A DNA stretch of 64,000 nucleotides from Piezodorus guildinii (lineage: Eukaryota > Arthropoda > Insecta > Hemiptera > Pentatomidae): positions 21,066,871-21,130,870 of the forward strand of contig CM041298.1 of the NCBI GenBank assembly GCA_023052935.1. Reading direction: 5' to 3'. The number at the start of each line of letters is the position of its first letter. Within the stretch, counting starts at the first letter, position 1. Positions 32,310 through 43,439 of this stretch are shown here, one piece after another. The translations under genes and the position numbers were made by a program. The notes under the pieces are model-generated. The model had not been told where the DNA came from. It did no database searches and was given only the letters and a program-made list of their open reading frames with translations.

Positions 32310-32765
32310 AATAATAATAGGCCTACCGAACCCGAATGTTCGATGCCGATACCACCATATTCCGGCTACACAGACTCGTCCAATGTTCGCCGTTAAAGCC
32401 CAACTCCTCGAGATCAGCCTTAACGCAATCCTCTCATAAACGCTTCGGCCTACCTTTCAGACGCATACGAGACGGATCAGCGAATACCAACTTTCTCGGA
32501 ATCCCATCCTCACCGAGCCCAACAACTTTACTCGCCCATTTGAGTTTCCGCGATGCTATCAACTCAATTAAATTCACAGGATACAAGCCCTGGAAATCAG
32601 CGTTGTGCAACCTTCTAAACTCCCCAGTGGCCTCATCTCTCTTCGGACCAATTATTTTACGCAGTACCTTATTTTCGAAAATCGTAAGCCTTTCTTCATC
32701 CTTCAAAGTAAGCGGCCACGTTTCACATCAGAACAATAATAGTTTTATAAATTCTAAGCTTTAAG
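32310..32765 (-). mobile_element. Third LINE family, 3' end, minus copy
   Basis: The minus strand has a 90-codon open frame at 32434-32706 (KDEERLTIFENKVLRKIIGP, NLIELIASRKLKWASKVVGL, GRPKRL), the best preserved copy of this family here. The tail (AATAATAATAGG on plus at 32312-32323) and the GGTTCG hairpin near 32330 match 25560 and 36480. Confidence 0.78.
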
Positions 32766-32889
32766 TTTTTAGACAGAAGCCATGAGCTAAATAATTTAGC
32801 AACTGAATAATAACACGCACTTCCCGCCTTTAATCAGGAGTTTATTTCTTCCTGGATTTATAAAATTTGATAAATAAATTAAATAACTA

Positions 32890-33070
32890 GCCTACAGTTT
32901 ACCGTATTCCGAGTTCGAACCCTAGCTGTAGCAACATTTCTATTTTGTTATTTAAGCCAAGGAGCGACTCTGGGCTATGGAGATCCTCCTGGTGTACACT
33001 CAACCTCTAAGAAGTGGTTACTCAAAAAAGTACAAAAGCTCGGGACTTGGCATGGTCTAGATCAAATCTT
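32890..33070 (+). mobile_element. SINE family A relative, degraded
   Basis: B-box-like GAGTTCGAACCC (32910-32921), then CTATGGAGATCCTCCTGG and CTCTAAGAAGTGGTTACTCA, corresponding to the TATGGAGACCCTCCTGG and AAAGTGGGTACTCA blocks of the SINE at 4565. The head is damaged. Confidence 0.55.
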
Positions 33071-34045
33071 CTCCTTGCAGGACTGTTAGATATGAAACAG
33101 TACAAATACTATGAGTACACCTTCAAGGGTTTTAAAGGTTTACAGTGTTCAAGGATACTCCATGAACAAAAGGAAATCTTATAATTAAAGATAACAATGA
33201 ATTGTATTCACCAGGCTCCACCATTTTGAGCCATCCATTCTGTGGAAAACTCAATACAATCATGTAAAAATGAGTCCCAGTCATAAGATGACTGTATTGA
33301 AGCCAAGAAATGGTATAATTGAACAGACAAGGCAATGGCAGTCTACAACATTACAATTTTGAGTTGAAGCCCAGGGAGGCTAAGCAAGGGGAATGATGAG
33401 TAACGGGTCAACTCAGCTACAAGTAAGAGAAACTAACAACTATCATATGAGTATTGTGAGCAATTATAATAGCCACACTTTTTACAATCATAAAGAACCA
33501 ATAAAATTAATTTCTGTGATCACAAAGCAAAACAAAACATCAGCTTAAATCTGGGACCCGAAAAGCAGTACTGTAGAATACAGTCAACTAGATCATGCCA
33601 CTTGAAATCCGAATCATATTTCGCTAAGTTATACAATGAGATTTAATTATCGGATATAGTAATTGTCATTAATATCGTTAAACATTAAATATTTATCGTC
33701 CCCTTCGTATCTTGAAATCTCAATATTTTCCATAAGCACAAAGGATGCCGGTTTCTCACTTTACAAAAGATTGCTAATCTCTGATAGCCTTGAGGGACTT
33801 CGCTCGGGATACCTGAACCCATTTTTCAAACACCATACCTAAAGAAAGTACTTGGACATTATGGATATTAAACAAAACCATATGTCCCATAATACTAATC
33901 CCTTCTTTAGATATTTTCTACCTTCCTTCGTTTCCTCTAATATCTCTAGGTATAAGTGCCTCCTCTAATTTTAGAGCTAGGGCCGCCAGAAAATAATAAT
34001 TTACAAATCTGTTATCAGACCGACCCTTCTTTAAGGAGCACTAAT
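33071..34045. other. Gene-free intron stretch
   Basis: No feature recognised. The longest frame (67 codons, minus) has no homology cue. Confidence 0.4.
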
Positions 34046-34790
34046 GCTAGAGAGAGAGAAATGCTTTATTTATAAGGCAATGCTGCCCTTGGACATATTC
34101 ACTTACATTTTCATATTTTTTTTCCTATCTTAATACAATTTTATAATATTTACAATTCCCCCCTCTTTTAGCTATTTACATTATTTTATTTTATTTCTCT
34201 CTTCCACTATATTTGAAATTTAGATCTCTGGTGCGCACATTACATAAAATACAATCAAATTTACCGTTAATTGCCATACAGGTGGTTGTGGATAATCCTC
34301 TGGGAGTCCAAAATCACGTTTTCTTCTAACACCGCTATATCGACACCTATTTCTCGTAGATGGCTCTCTTATCACCACTCCACCGGCTGGATCGAGGTCA
34401 TTAGTCTCATATCGAACGGTAGAGTCCAGGATCAGAAGTTCCGTTCTTCGGGAATGCAACGATGTCTGCGTACCTAACTGATCCGTCCGTTTCAATGCTG
34501 TAGACCTCGTCAAAACAGGTGAAATCTTTTTCTCTGAGGAGTTTTGCTAAATTGTTCTTAACCCTGTGGTGCCGACGCGTAATGAGGAGGGAGTTTTTGG
34601 AGCAATTTCCCAGCACATGGGCTGGTGTTTCAGGCTCTCTGCCACATTTGCGACAGAGGGACCCAAATAGGACCCAAGGACATAACAACAGCCACAGCAA
34701 AGAAACTCCAGCAGTTTTAAGATGGAGTACGGAAACGAGTAGTAAGGCATACTCCACTACTGCGGACGAAGACAGACCAAGACCGTTTTT
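34046..34790 (-). mobile_element. RLE-type (R2/NeSL-like) LINE, 3' end
   Basis: Minus strand: zinc-knuckle CRKCGREPETPAHVLGNC, then TRRHHRVKNNLAKLLREK and VRYADIVAF. After a frame change it continues LILDSTVRYETNDLD. The CCHC knuckle followed by an ADI...LD-containing block is the C-terminal restriction-like endonuclease region of R2/NeSL-type LINEs. The 3' end, AATAAAGCATTT, abuts a short (CT)n (plus 34051-34060). The RT domain is missing. Confidence 0.72.
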
Positions 34791-35989
34791 AAAGGATTTG
34801 AGTTTTCATTAGATAAAATTAAATAGAAGATTTTGATATAACTATGACGAGTATACAAATATGTGAAAAAAATCCTTAAGTACCTTTCGGAAATCAACGT
34901 CTCAATTGTCTCCTTCTGCAAACATTTTTCTATTCTCAGATCCATCTGAAAATGCATCCAATGCAGTATAAGAGTTCCCTGATTCTTCCCTTATTTTCTA
35001 TATCTCATTCCCAAATCCAATAGAGCTTAGAAGAAAAAAAAAAGTGTCATTACCTTGCTATTAGAGTGTATTATAATATGAAGGATGTCATGTTCATATT
35101 TTGATTATAAATGGAGTTACATCAGTTCAAGTAAGTGTGTGATTCATCAAGTTCGTAGTTAAGGTATTGATATTCTGAACGAAACGCGATATTTATAGAG
35201 AATACAGGTAAAATCTTTGTGAGAAGATGACTAGAAAAAAAAAGATACTCATAACTTTGTAGATGAAAGGAAGCAAACCTAAAAAGGGCTGAACACCTCC
35301 AGCCATGCGTCGTGGAGGCGAAACATATTGCTACTTAAATTTTAATTAAGTACTTCAAAGAGAATTCAAGGAAAGGTTGAATAAAAAGAAGGGGCTGAAA
35401 GAGCAGATGAAAAGAATCTTCTGGGCAAAGAGAGTTAGTCCGAGTTAAATATTTTCCCAACTTAGATGTCGGCAACTTTGTCTTTAATTACTTGTCCACT
35501 CCCTTCCCATTACCGAGGGTCTTTAGTGAGGCTTCTCAGAAAAAAACTGCAACAGAAGTGGCACAGAGGTCGGATAAGTGCATAAGTATTCGTAGGAAAA
35601 TGTAACATTGGTGCATATTTAAGATAATTAAGTGAGATTCCAGATAGCTTCCATTTTACTGAGAAAATACACTTCATGATTTCCCAAAAGTAAATAATAA
35701 CTAAGTATCGCAAATGGTCAGTTGGGTAAGTATAGCTCTAAAAGTCGTCCGACATTAATATTTCAGACTTAACACGTTCGCGCCGGGATGAATATCTAAT
35801 TTTTTTTTCGAGTAAGCGGGACTGTGTTTGCTGCTTACCTTCGTGGGGCGGGGCCACACTGTTGCAAGTTCCAAAGGGTTTAATGCAATATCGCTTCAGT
35901 TCGAGGCTTTCAAACGCGCTAAATACGAGATAGTAACTAATTAATGTGAAATTTATTTTTAATTTATAAATTTTTATTTTTCAGAAAAT
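34791..35989. other. Gene-free intron stretch with one ribozyme-like relic
   Basis: No coding signal. The only structured element noticed is the hammerhead-like hairpin at 35287-35330. Confidence 0.4.
35287..35330 (+). ncRNA. Hammerhead-like relic
   Basis: GGGCTGAACACCTCC ... GGAGGCGAAACATATTG: box CTGAACA (one conserved G changed to C), stem II CCTCC/GGAGG, GAAAC, ATA. Not expected to be active. It may mark an old Penelope-like pseudo-LTR. Confidence 0.35.
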
Positions 35990-36515
35990 AAGTCACATAT
36001 ATAAAATGCGTGTTATTATTCAGTTGCCAAGTTACTTAGCTCACGGCTGCTATCTAAAAACTCAAAGGTTAGAATTTATAAAACTATTCTTCTTCCAACG
36101 GTTCTTTACGGATGTGAGACGTAGCCGCTTACTTTAAAGGATGAACAGCGGCTTAAGGTTTTCGAAAATAAGGTGCTGCGTAAAATATTTGGTCCGAAGA
36201 GAGATGAGGGCACTGGGGAGTTTAGAAGGCTGCACAACGCGGAATTGCGGAACTTGTATCCTGTGAATATAATTGAGCGTCGCGGAGACTCAAATGGGCG
36301 AGTAAAATTGTTGGGCTCGGTGAGGAACGGATTCCGAGAAAGTTAGTATTTGCTGATCCAACTGGTAGGAGTCCGAAGCGTCGTTAGGAGGATTGCGGTA
36401 AGGCTGATCTTGGGGGCTTGGGCTTGAACGGAGAACATTGGACGAGTCTGTGTAGACGGAATATAGTGGTATCGGCATCGAACCTTCGGGTTCGATTAGC
36501 CTATTATTATTATTT
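35990..36515 (+). mobile_element. Third LINE family, 3' end, plus copy
   Basis: Matches 25190-25600 and the reverse of 32310-32880, including GCTCACGGCTGCTATCTAAA upstream and the CCTATTATTATTATT tail. The flanks TTTCAGAAAATAAGTCAC and TTTCTGAAAACAAGTGAC agree at 15 of 18 bases and may be an aged target duplication. Confidence 0.72.
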
Positions 36516-36589
36516 TCTGAAAACAAGTGACTTACCAATGATGCACGTCGCTTCCCGGAGCATGCCAGCGTGAACGTGTTATGATAACT

Positions 36590-36720
36590 TTAACGAAGTA
36601 GAGCTATGAGACTCTACTAAACCGTCGAATTCTTTTCGTATCCAATCCTTACAATCTAAAATCCTTTGTAAAATCCTTAACGCTCCTTCATAAAGATCTT
36701 TATGTTACTGAATTAGACCA
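36590..36720 (+). mobile_element. Jockey-like LINE scrap
   Basis: Matches 46085-46230 (GTAGAGCTATGAGACTCTAC, TAAACCGTCGAATTC, ATCCTTACAATC). Confidence 0.6.
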
Positions 36721-36734
36721 GTAATATATTTTTT

Positions 36735-37141
36735 TAAAAAAATATTTTTGCAGTTTTCTAGTTTAAATGGATATCGAACTCGTTCAAATTATATATTTAC
36801 CTGTTTTTCATCAATGATAACAAGATGATGCGATTATTATTACAGAATCTACAAAATTAAAGGTAGTTTAGAGAAAGAAAATTGAAAATAGCTGCATTTA
36901 GGCCCTGTCAGACCATTTCAATCAGAATGGAATATAAATAATATTAAAGCTTATTTAACTTTACATCGATATACCGAGTTTATTCAAAATCGTTAGAGCC
37001 GTTTTTGAGAAAATCGTAAAAAGGTGCAAAATGCATGGTATAAAGTGGCTCTTCTGGTTAGCTAATTTTTAAGAAAATGTTTCTGTATGATCACGGGCGT
37101 ATAGTTAGCCTAAATATGAAATTTCAGTTTCTTACATTTTT
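36735..37141 (+). mobile_element. Palindrome-ended repeat, 5'-truncated, interrupted by a second copy
   Basis: Follows the family from GGATATCGAACTCGTTCAAA to AATTTCAGTTTCTTAC. It is then interrupted by a copy in the opposite orientation (37142-38042) and resumes at 38043-38160 (CATTGAAAACTGAAACTCG, then ACGATCGCAATACTTTCC). Confidence 0.7.
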
Positions 37142-38042
37142 ACTTTCACTTACTATATATAGTAAGGGAAAGTATTGCGATCGTGAAAATTTTCGAATTC
37201 CAGTTTTCAACGGAGATACACGTTCTAGGGTCTCCTGAGTCCAAATAACACAGTCCCGCAAAAAGATCTGTGTGTGTGTGTGTGTGTGTGTGTGGTAACT
37301 CCCGGGCGGAAACGGTAAGTTCTATGAAACTGAAATTTCATATTTAAGACAACTATACGCCCGAGACGTGACAAAACTTTTTTCATCAAAATGAGCTTAC
37401 CAGAAGAGGCACTGTATACCATGCATTTTGCACCTTTTTTCGATTTTCTCAAAAACGGTTCTGACGATTTTGATTAAACTCGCTATATCGATGTAAAATT
37501 TAATGGGCTTTAATATCATTTAGGTTTCATTCTGATTAAATGGTCTGTCAGGGCTTAAATGCCGATATTGTAAATTGTCTTCCCCTAAAGTACCTCTAAT
37601 TTTGTAGATTCAATAAAAATAACTATATTATCTTGTTAACGCTGATGAAAAACAGGTAAATATATAAATTGAATAAATTCGATGCCCAACTAAAGGAGAA
37701 AACAGAAAAAATATTTTTTTAATGCAATTTTTCGTTTTTGAACTTAAGAGCAGTAATATACATGTATGATATACCGTTGGAAAGCTAAAGATTTTAGAAA
37801 AAATATTATCTCATACACAATCTTTTAAGCGTTAATAGTGAGTGATGAAATAAACATAAAACTAACTGATTATTTTAGCTAATAATATAATAGATTTTTT
37901 ATGAAACACACGTTTCTATAGAAATTCCATCTAACTAATTCTTTCATGGTTTCACTCATTTTGATCTCTTACTGTATTTTAAAATTCTTTAATCGATTTT
38001 AAAAATGGAGGTAAGTGAAAGTCGTGTGTTGCCTGCACCAGA
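37142..38042 (-). mobile_element. Palindrome-ended repeat, complete copy nested in another (901 bp)
   Basis: Left end ACTTTCACTTAC plus palindrome CTTACTATATATAGTAAG. Right end GTAAGTGAAAGTCGTGTGTT then GCCTGCACCAGA. T runs flank it on both sides, within an otherwise continuous older copy, which fixes the element boundaries. Contains a (TG)n tract at 37269-37292. Confidence 0.82.
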
Positions 38043-38160
38043 TTTTTGTTTTTCGCGAGACTTAGCACTCATAGACTCATGGGACCCTGAACGTATATTT
38101 CCATTGAAAACTGAAACTCGATCATTTTTACGATCGCAATACTTTCCTTTACTGCATATT

Positions 38161-38554
38161 TCATTTATTGCTAAACGAAAGTAAAAAGTTACACAATAGA
38201 ACTTACAAACGCCCTGATAAAATACTTTATGTCAATAGTTTGATGCACACACTCAACTCCCTTTATTTTTTCCACTTTTTATTAAGAATGATGATGAATA
38301 AAGCCTTTATAAATGGGCTATCCGAAGACTTTAGCCCTACAGTATGGCCGACAGAGGAACCAGCATTATTCCTCAAGGACCTAAGGGGACGGGGACACAC
38401 AGCTGCTTAGCTTCGTGCCCGGAATGTAATGCGGTGGTCAGCCCACCCCTGATGGTCTTCTCTTGAGATCAATTTTATTGCCAGCAGCTTCTGAATAATA
38501 TATCTGTCCACCTAACCTCCTCCTATCTTACTCGTCCCATCTCACTCCCTCTAC
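38161..38554. other. Gene-free intron stretch
   Basis: An 80-codon plus frame (38168-38410) has no recognised domain. Confidence 0.35.
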
Positions 38555-38592
38555 TTTCCTCTCTCCCTCTCTCTCTCACTCTCTCTCTCACT

Positions 38593-38670
<78 letters not shown>

Positions 38671-38702
38671 TCTCTCACTCTCTCTCTCTCTCTCTCTCTC
38701 TC
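38555..38702. repeat. (TC)n microsatellite, 5' flank of a LINE
   Basis: About 145 bp of nearly pure TC/CT, ending exactly where LINE coding sequence begins (TCATTCGGAGATTTC). A second TC tract follows the LINE 3' end at 41411-41459. Confidence 0.95.
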
Positions 38703-41407
38703 ATTCGGAGATTTCAATGCCGACCCATCGGGTGACTCATTTAATTCCTGCCAAATGATCTCTCTGTTTAGGGAGCTTAATCTAAGCATTCTTCCTTTCC
38801 AGGCCACGAATCATACCCATACGGCAACCATTGACTCTGATACTTGGATTGACCACATTGTGGTGTCGAATCCTTCAAAAGTGAAGCATCACGGGCAGGT
38901 TCAGGTTCCAGGAATTTCTACCCATGAACTTATTTTTGTACTTTATAAAAGGGGACCTGAATTATGTAAAGTTTCTCCTTCCTATAGTCGAAATCTAAAG
39001 AACATAGATAAAGAGGCCTTTAAATTGGAAGTGATGATGATCGATTGGTCTGAGTTATATAACTCCTATCATGTTAACGACAAAGTTAAAATATACAGCA
39101 AGAAGTTAAAAGAGGTGTTCGATAAGCACGCTCCACTTAGGACCTACAAGAGGCGAAAAACAAGGCCCTCTCCCTGGATGTCCGAGAATATCAAGTTACT
39201 GATGGCAAGGAGAGACTTCTTCTTCTGGATGATGACACGAGGCGGTTCTGTTGAAGATTCATTGCAATACAGGCGCTACAAAAATAAGGTAAAAACTGCT
39301 GTTAGAGACGCCAAGAGAAGGATTTTAGCTAGAGATCTTAGTGATTGTGCCCCTGGCGTAATGTGGAAACAGTTGAGGGACCACAGAATCGTCAAGACAA
39401 AGAGAAGTGAAGCAGATGTCCATTGTGATCTTGATGAACTCAATCAGTTCTTCTCTTCCCATCCATTAGTCAAGACACAAGATACAAACAACATGCTACC
39501 TACTAACGAAGAAGTAGACGACCTCATTTTTGAAGAGATCTGCGAAGAAGATGTAGCTTGGAGTATCAGTACGGTCAGGTCCGGTGTGGCGGGAGATGAT
39601 GGTATCTCGAAGGTAATGATCGGATTAATGGAGAATAACAATGTGCTTGTCAACATACTAAATGCATCTCTTCAGCAATATAGGTTCCCAGATGCGTGGA
39701 AACGTGCAATTATTAGACCAATTCCCAAGAAAACAAAGCCTAGTGAACTATCGGATTATCGACCGATCGCTGTATTGCCGGTTTTGTCGAAGGTTCTTGA
39801 GAGATTGGTTGAGAGGGACCTAAGGAAATACTTAGAAGACAACCACCTTCTGTCTCCACATCAATCGGGCTTTAGACAGGGTCGTAGCACATGTACGGCG
39901 CTCCACACTATTCTGAAGGATATAAGGAAAGCTACGGACGATCGAATGGTAACAATATTTGTCTCGTTAGACTTTACAAGGGCATTTGATTCGGTCGACC
40001 ATGTTACGCTGTTACGCAAATTCGGAAGCTTTGGTGTTGGGGAGCCGGTCTTGCAATGGCTCAAGTCGTATCTTAGCAAGCGGCCACAACAAGTAAGGAC
40101 TCTAAGTGACGCGTCGGGATGGTTGGAGTGCAGTGCAGGTGTACCACAGGGTTCAGTTTTGGGACCATTATTGTTCCTGTGTTACATCAACGACTTAGCA
40201 AATACACTCAAAAACTGCAGAGTACATATGTTTGCAGATGACGTATTTATTTGGGCTTCTGCGTTTCCTGAAGACGTAGTCTCGACCTTGCAGCGAGTGA
40301 ACAATGATTTAGAAGAAGTTCGGCTCTGGGCAACTAAAAACAGGCTTTACCTCAACAGCAAGAAATCAAGCTGGATGCTGATCGGCAGCCCTAAACTGGT
40401 GGTGAAAGCTGAAAAGGGTGCATTGCTGCCTCCACTGACGATACTTGACCAAATTATTCCGCGTTGTGTCAAGATGAGGGTCTTAGGTGTAATTATCAAC
40501 AGTACCTTGTCTTGGCGAGACCACGCAAGTCAAGTCGTGAGCAGAGTCCATGGTGTGATGCATTCCCTCTCACGATGGAAACGTTTGTTGCCAGTCGAGG
40601 TAAAAAGAAGGATAGTATCAGCTCTTATATGCCCTCTAGTATGGTATTGCGATTCGGTTTACTTGGACATTACTGACGCGGAGGACAGCAGGATTCAGAG
40701 AGCCCTAAACACCGCAATCCGATTTATCTTTAACGCCAAATGGGACGAGCATATAACTCCATTAATGAAAGAATTAGGCTGGCTGCGTGTCAAAGAATAT
40801 CGCCGAATCAACCTAATGTGCCTAGCACGTAAAATACTAGATACAGGGATTCCGGAGGCACTAAGAAGTGAATTCGTGGAGGTGCGGAGCGAGAGAATGC
40901 AGGGTCTATTCCAATTACCTGCCTGCAGAACCGAGACCTTTAGAAATGCTTTCCACGCTGCGGCCGCGAGAGAACTCAACATGCTTCCGGTGGAGATCAG
41001 GTTTGCATCCTCCTTCCGCAGGGCATGCATTCGACAATTTCTAGACGGAGACTCGACGAGTGCGCCTTGAAGCCTTATGCTCTCTGTAAACCAGTTGTCA
41101 TTTCCTATCCCTTTCCTGATATTCCTTCTTCTTTATTATTCCTATTCATTATCCTTTATTATTAGCATCATTCCTTTTTTTTATCTTCCTTCAGCATATT
41201 GCCTATATATTTTTTCATATTTTTCAAAAATTTGGAAAAGATAATATGTAAAAATTTTGTCTGTTAATTATAAACATAAACATTGTAAACTTAGTAGATA
41301 AGTAATTCAATTATATTTTAAATGGCACATTTGTACGTAAAAAGTTTATAATTTTGTCTGTAAGAAAGGGCCTCTGGCCCTAAGACAATAAAAATCAATC
41401 AATCAAT

Positions 41408-41410
<3 letters not shown>
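38703..41410 (+). mobile_element. CR1/Jockey-group LINE inserted in a (TC)n tract
   Basis: 5'-truncated within the endonuclease domain. It ends with hairpin AGGGCCTCTGGCCCT (41367-41381), AATAAA, and a (CAAT)n tail (41392-41410). TC repeats lie on both sides. The 3' UTR is about 320 bp. Inside the 11.7-kb intron of the SMPDL3-like gene. Confidence 0.88.
38704..41070 (+). CDS. LINE ORF2, endonuclease C-terminus plus reverse transcriptase
   Basis: The frame is open from the TC tract (FGDFNADPSGDSF from 38704) to the stop before 41071; the first ATG is at 38755 (771 codons), but the true start is lost. Counting from that ATG: end of the APE-type endonuclease (TWIDHIVVSN near 23-32, STHELIF near 56); RT with PIPKKTKPSELSDYRPIAVL near 325, SLDFTRAFDSVDH from 404, AGVPQGSVLGPLLF near 460, catalytic FADDV at 493-497; a post-RT tail ending LNMLPVEIRFASSFRRACI. 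No stops or frameshifts, so young or recently active. FADD replaces the commoner YADD, a known variant. No ORF1 and no RNase H seen. Confidence 0.9.
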   Translation, partial: FGDFNADPSGDSFNSCQMISLFRELNLSILPFQATNHTHTATIDSDTWIDHIVVSNPSKVKHHGQVQVPGISTHELIFVLYKRGPELCKVSPSYSRNLKNIDKEAFKLEVMMIDWSELYNSYHVNDKVKIYSKKLKEVFDKHAPLRTYKRRKTRPSPWMSENIKLLMARRDFFFWMMTRGGSVEDSLQYRRYKNKVKTAVRDAKRRILARDLSDCAPGVMWKQLRDHRIVKTKRSEADVHCDLDELNQFFSSHPLVKTQDTNNMLPTNEEVDDLIFEEICEEDVAWSISTVRSGVAGDDGISKVMIGLMENNNVLVNILNASLQQYRFPDAWKRAIIRPIPKKTKPSELSDYRPIAVLPVLSKVLERLVERDLRKYLEDNHLLSPHQSGFRQGRSTCTALHTILKDIRKATDDRMVTIFVSLDFTRAFDSVDHVTLLRKFGSFGVGEPVLQWLKSYLSKRPQQVRTLSDASGWLECSAGVPQGSVLGPLLFLCYINDLANTLKNCRVHMFADDVFIWASAFPEDVVSTLQRVNNDLEEVRLWATKNRLYLNSKKSSWMLIGSPKLVVKAEKGALLPPLTILDQIIPRCVKMRVLGVIINSTLSWRDHASQVVSRVHGVMHSLSRWKRLLPVEVKRRIVSALICPLVWYCDSVYLDITDAEDSRIQRALNTAIRFIFNAKWDEHITPLMKELGWLRVKEYRRINLMCLARKILDTGIPEALRSEFVEVRSERMQGLFQLPACRTETFRNAFHAAAARELNMLPVEIRFASSFRRACIRQFLDGDSTSAP

Positions 41411-41452
<42 letters not shown>

Positions 41453-41459
41453 CTCTCTT
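41411..41459. repeat. (TC)n microsatellite, 3' flank of the LINE
   Basis: About 45 bp of TC directly after the (CAAT)n tail. Confidence 0.93.
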
Positions 41460-41590
41460 TAATACCCCTTCTCTATAACCCTTCTCCTCCCTTTTTACGA
41501 CTAGATAAAGATAAAGTTAGGCTTATGAAACTGAACTTTGTAGTTTGTACAGTAAAATTTGGTTTTAATCACAACATCAAAAAAAAAAAA

Positions 41591-42341
41591 ACTGGTACGG
41601 GCAACACACGACTTTCACCTTTTCGACCTACATTTTTAAAATCAATGAAAGAATTTCCAAACACAGTTAGAAATAACAATACGTGAAACTATTAAAAAAA
41701 TAATTAAATGGAATTTATATAGAAACATGTGTTTTATTAAAAAATCTATTATATTATTATCTAAAATAATCAGTTATTTTCATCTTAATTTTATCATTCT
41801 CTATTAACTTTTAAAAGATCCTGTATGAGAAATATTATTTCTAAAATCTTTAGCTTTCCAACGGTATATCATACATGTATATTACTGCTTTTAAGTTCAA
41901 AAACAAAAAATTGCATAAAAAAATATTTTTTCTGTTTTTTCATTTAGTTGGGTATCGACTTCATTCAATTTATACATTTACCTGTTTTTAATCAGCGTTA
42001 ACAAGATAATATAGTTATTTTTATTGAATCTACAAAATTAGAGGTACTTTAGGGAAAGAAAATTTATAATATCGGCATTTAAGCCCTGATAGACCATTTA
42101 ATCAGAATAAAACCTACATGATATTAAAGCCCGTTAAATTTAACATCGATATAGCGAGTTTAATCAAAATCGTCGGAACCGTTTTCAAGAAAATCGAAAA
42201 AAGATGCAAAATGTATGGTATGAAGTGGCTCTTCTGGTAAGCTCATTTTGATGAAAAAGGTTTTGTCACGTCTTGGGCGTATATTTGTCTTAAATATGAA
42301 ATTTCAGTTTCATAGGACTTACCTATTCCACCCGGGAGTTA

Positions 42342-42394
<53 letters not shown>

Positions 42395-42533
42395 CACACA
42401 CACACAGACCTTTTTGCGGGACTTGGTTATTTGGACTCAGGGGACCCTAAAATGTGTATTTCCGTTGAAAACTGGAATTCGAAAATTTTCACGATCGCAA
42501 TACTTTCCCTTACTATATATAGTAAGTGAAAGT
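41591..42533 (+). mobile_element. Palindrome-ended repeat, complete reference copy (943 bp)
   Basis: 5' end CTGGTACGGGCAACACACG then ACTTTCAC. 3' end CTTACTATATATAGTAAG then TGAAAGT followed by A residues. ACTTTCAC near the 5' end (about 18 nt inside) and GTGAAAGT at the very 3' end form asymmetric inverted repeats. A (CA)n tract lies at 42346-42405. The plus-strand 93-codon frame over 42248-42529 is repeat sequence. The features resemble Helentron-associated interspersed elements (asymmetric inverted repeats, 3' hairpin, internal microsatellite, T-rich target). Confidence 0.8.
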
Positions 42534-43133
42534 AAAAAACTGAAACCTATCAGAAATTGTTCATTAACCTTCCCTTATTAAGTGGTAAAATGTTCCAGAT
42601 ATTTCCGAGTCGGGTTTTATAGAGAGGAGGGGAGAATCAGAAAAAAATTAATTTTTTTTTAATTTTTAATTAAAATACCTTAAAAAATGGTTTTGCTGAA
42701 ATGGATAGTTACGGAAATATTAAAAGGGTAATATGCTCCATATATTTAGCAAAATGAAGTATTGTGAAAACACGTGTATATTATCACTTCGTTATATCCA
42801 CAACCAATCATTTCAGCAAAACATATATTTAATAATTTTTGAAGATTTTTTAAATTACTTTAATTTTGTACAGAATAATATTATCGATAAAGATAATATT
42901 GATCTTATAGATAAAGACAATACCTATAATGTTATTGATAAAGATAATACTTTTAAAGATATTCACAAACAAACTTTTTTTTAATTAATATATTGCTCTA
43001 TTAAGAAATAATACAATCTGCCACTATCTTGGGCAATAGCTATTAGGGCTAAAAGAAGTGATTCATTCCATATCTACAAGGCAAAACATACAAGTTAAAT
43101 AAAATATGTTAACCTAAATATCAAATGGAAAAA
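42534..43133. other. Gene-free intron stretch
   Basis: Contains a run of imperfect ATTGATAAAGATAATA units (42885-42960), giving a repetitive 83-codon frame; not a gene. Confidence 0.45.
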
Positions 43134-43416
43134 GGGATCACTTGTAGCTGGGTGGCTAGCATAACAGCCTTATATGCCAAAGGCCACAGGTTCAAACCCA
43201 TAGGTGGTCCTAGGATTTTTTTATTGGGAGTAAAAAATCCTTAGTTATGCCGTCCTTTGACGGGGACGTTAAAAGGTGGTCCCGAGCCTGTGTGATGTCA
43301 GGTACTCGTTAAAGATCCCTATCCTAATAAATCCTGGATAGGCAAAATTTAGGACACCCACTGTAGCATCGTTCGATTAGCTATAGTAGCATAAAGTGAC
43401 GTTAAATAAAAAAACA
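43134..43416 (+). mobile_element. tRNA-derived SINE, family B, plus copy
   Basis: GGGATCACTTGTAGCTGGG head with A box region TAGCTGGGTGGCTAGC and B box GGTTCAAACCC (43189-43199). It is colinear with the minus copy at 23260-23536 to the AAAGTGACGTTAAAT end and an A-rich tail. Confidence 0.82.
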
Positions 43417-43439
43417 ACGACCAGTCTAGCCATTGGAGA

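Noticed and set aside
32336..32764. 142-codon plus-strand ORF after the SMPDL3 exon
   Set aside because: It is the antisense of the LINE ORF2 tail (FENKVLRKIIGP), which is recognisable on the minus strand.
38523..38807. Arg/Glu-rich 94-residue protein
   Set aside because: Translation of the (TC)n microsatellite on the minus strand.
42248..42529. Small conserved protein seen in several copies (also 5659-5898, 19978-20172, 37225-37452)
   Set aside because: The frames are just translations of the palindrome-ended repeat through its (CA)n tract; they begin at different points and differ by indels that are not multiples of three.
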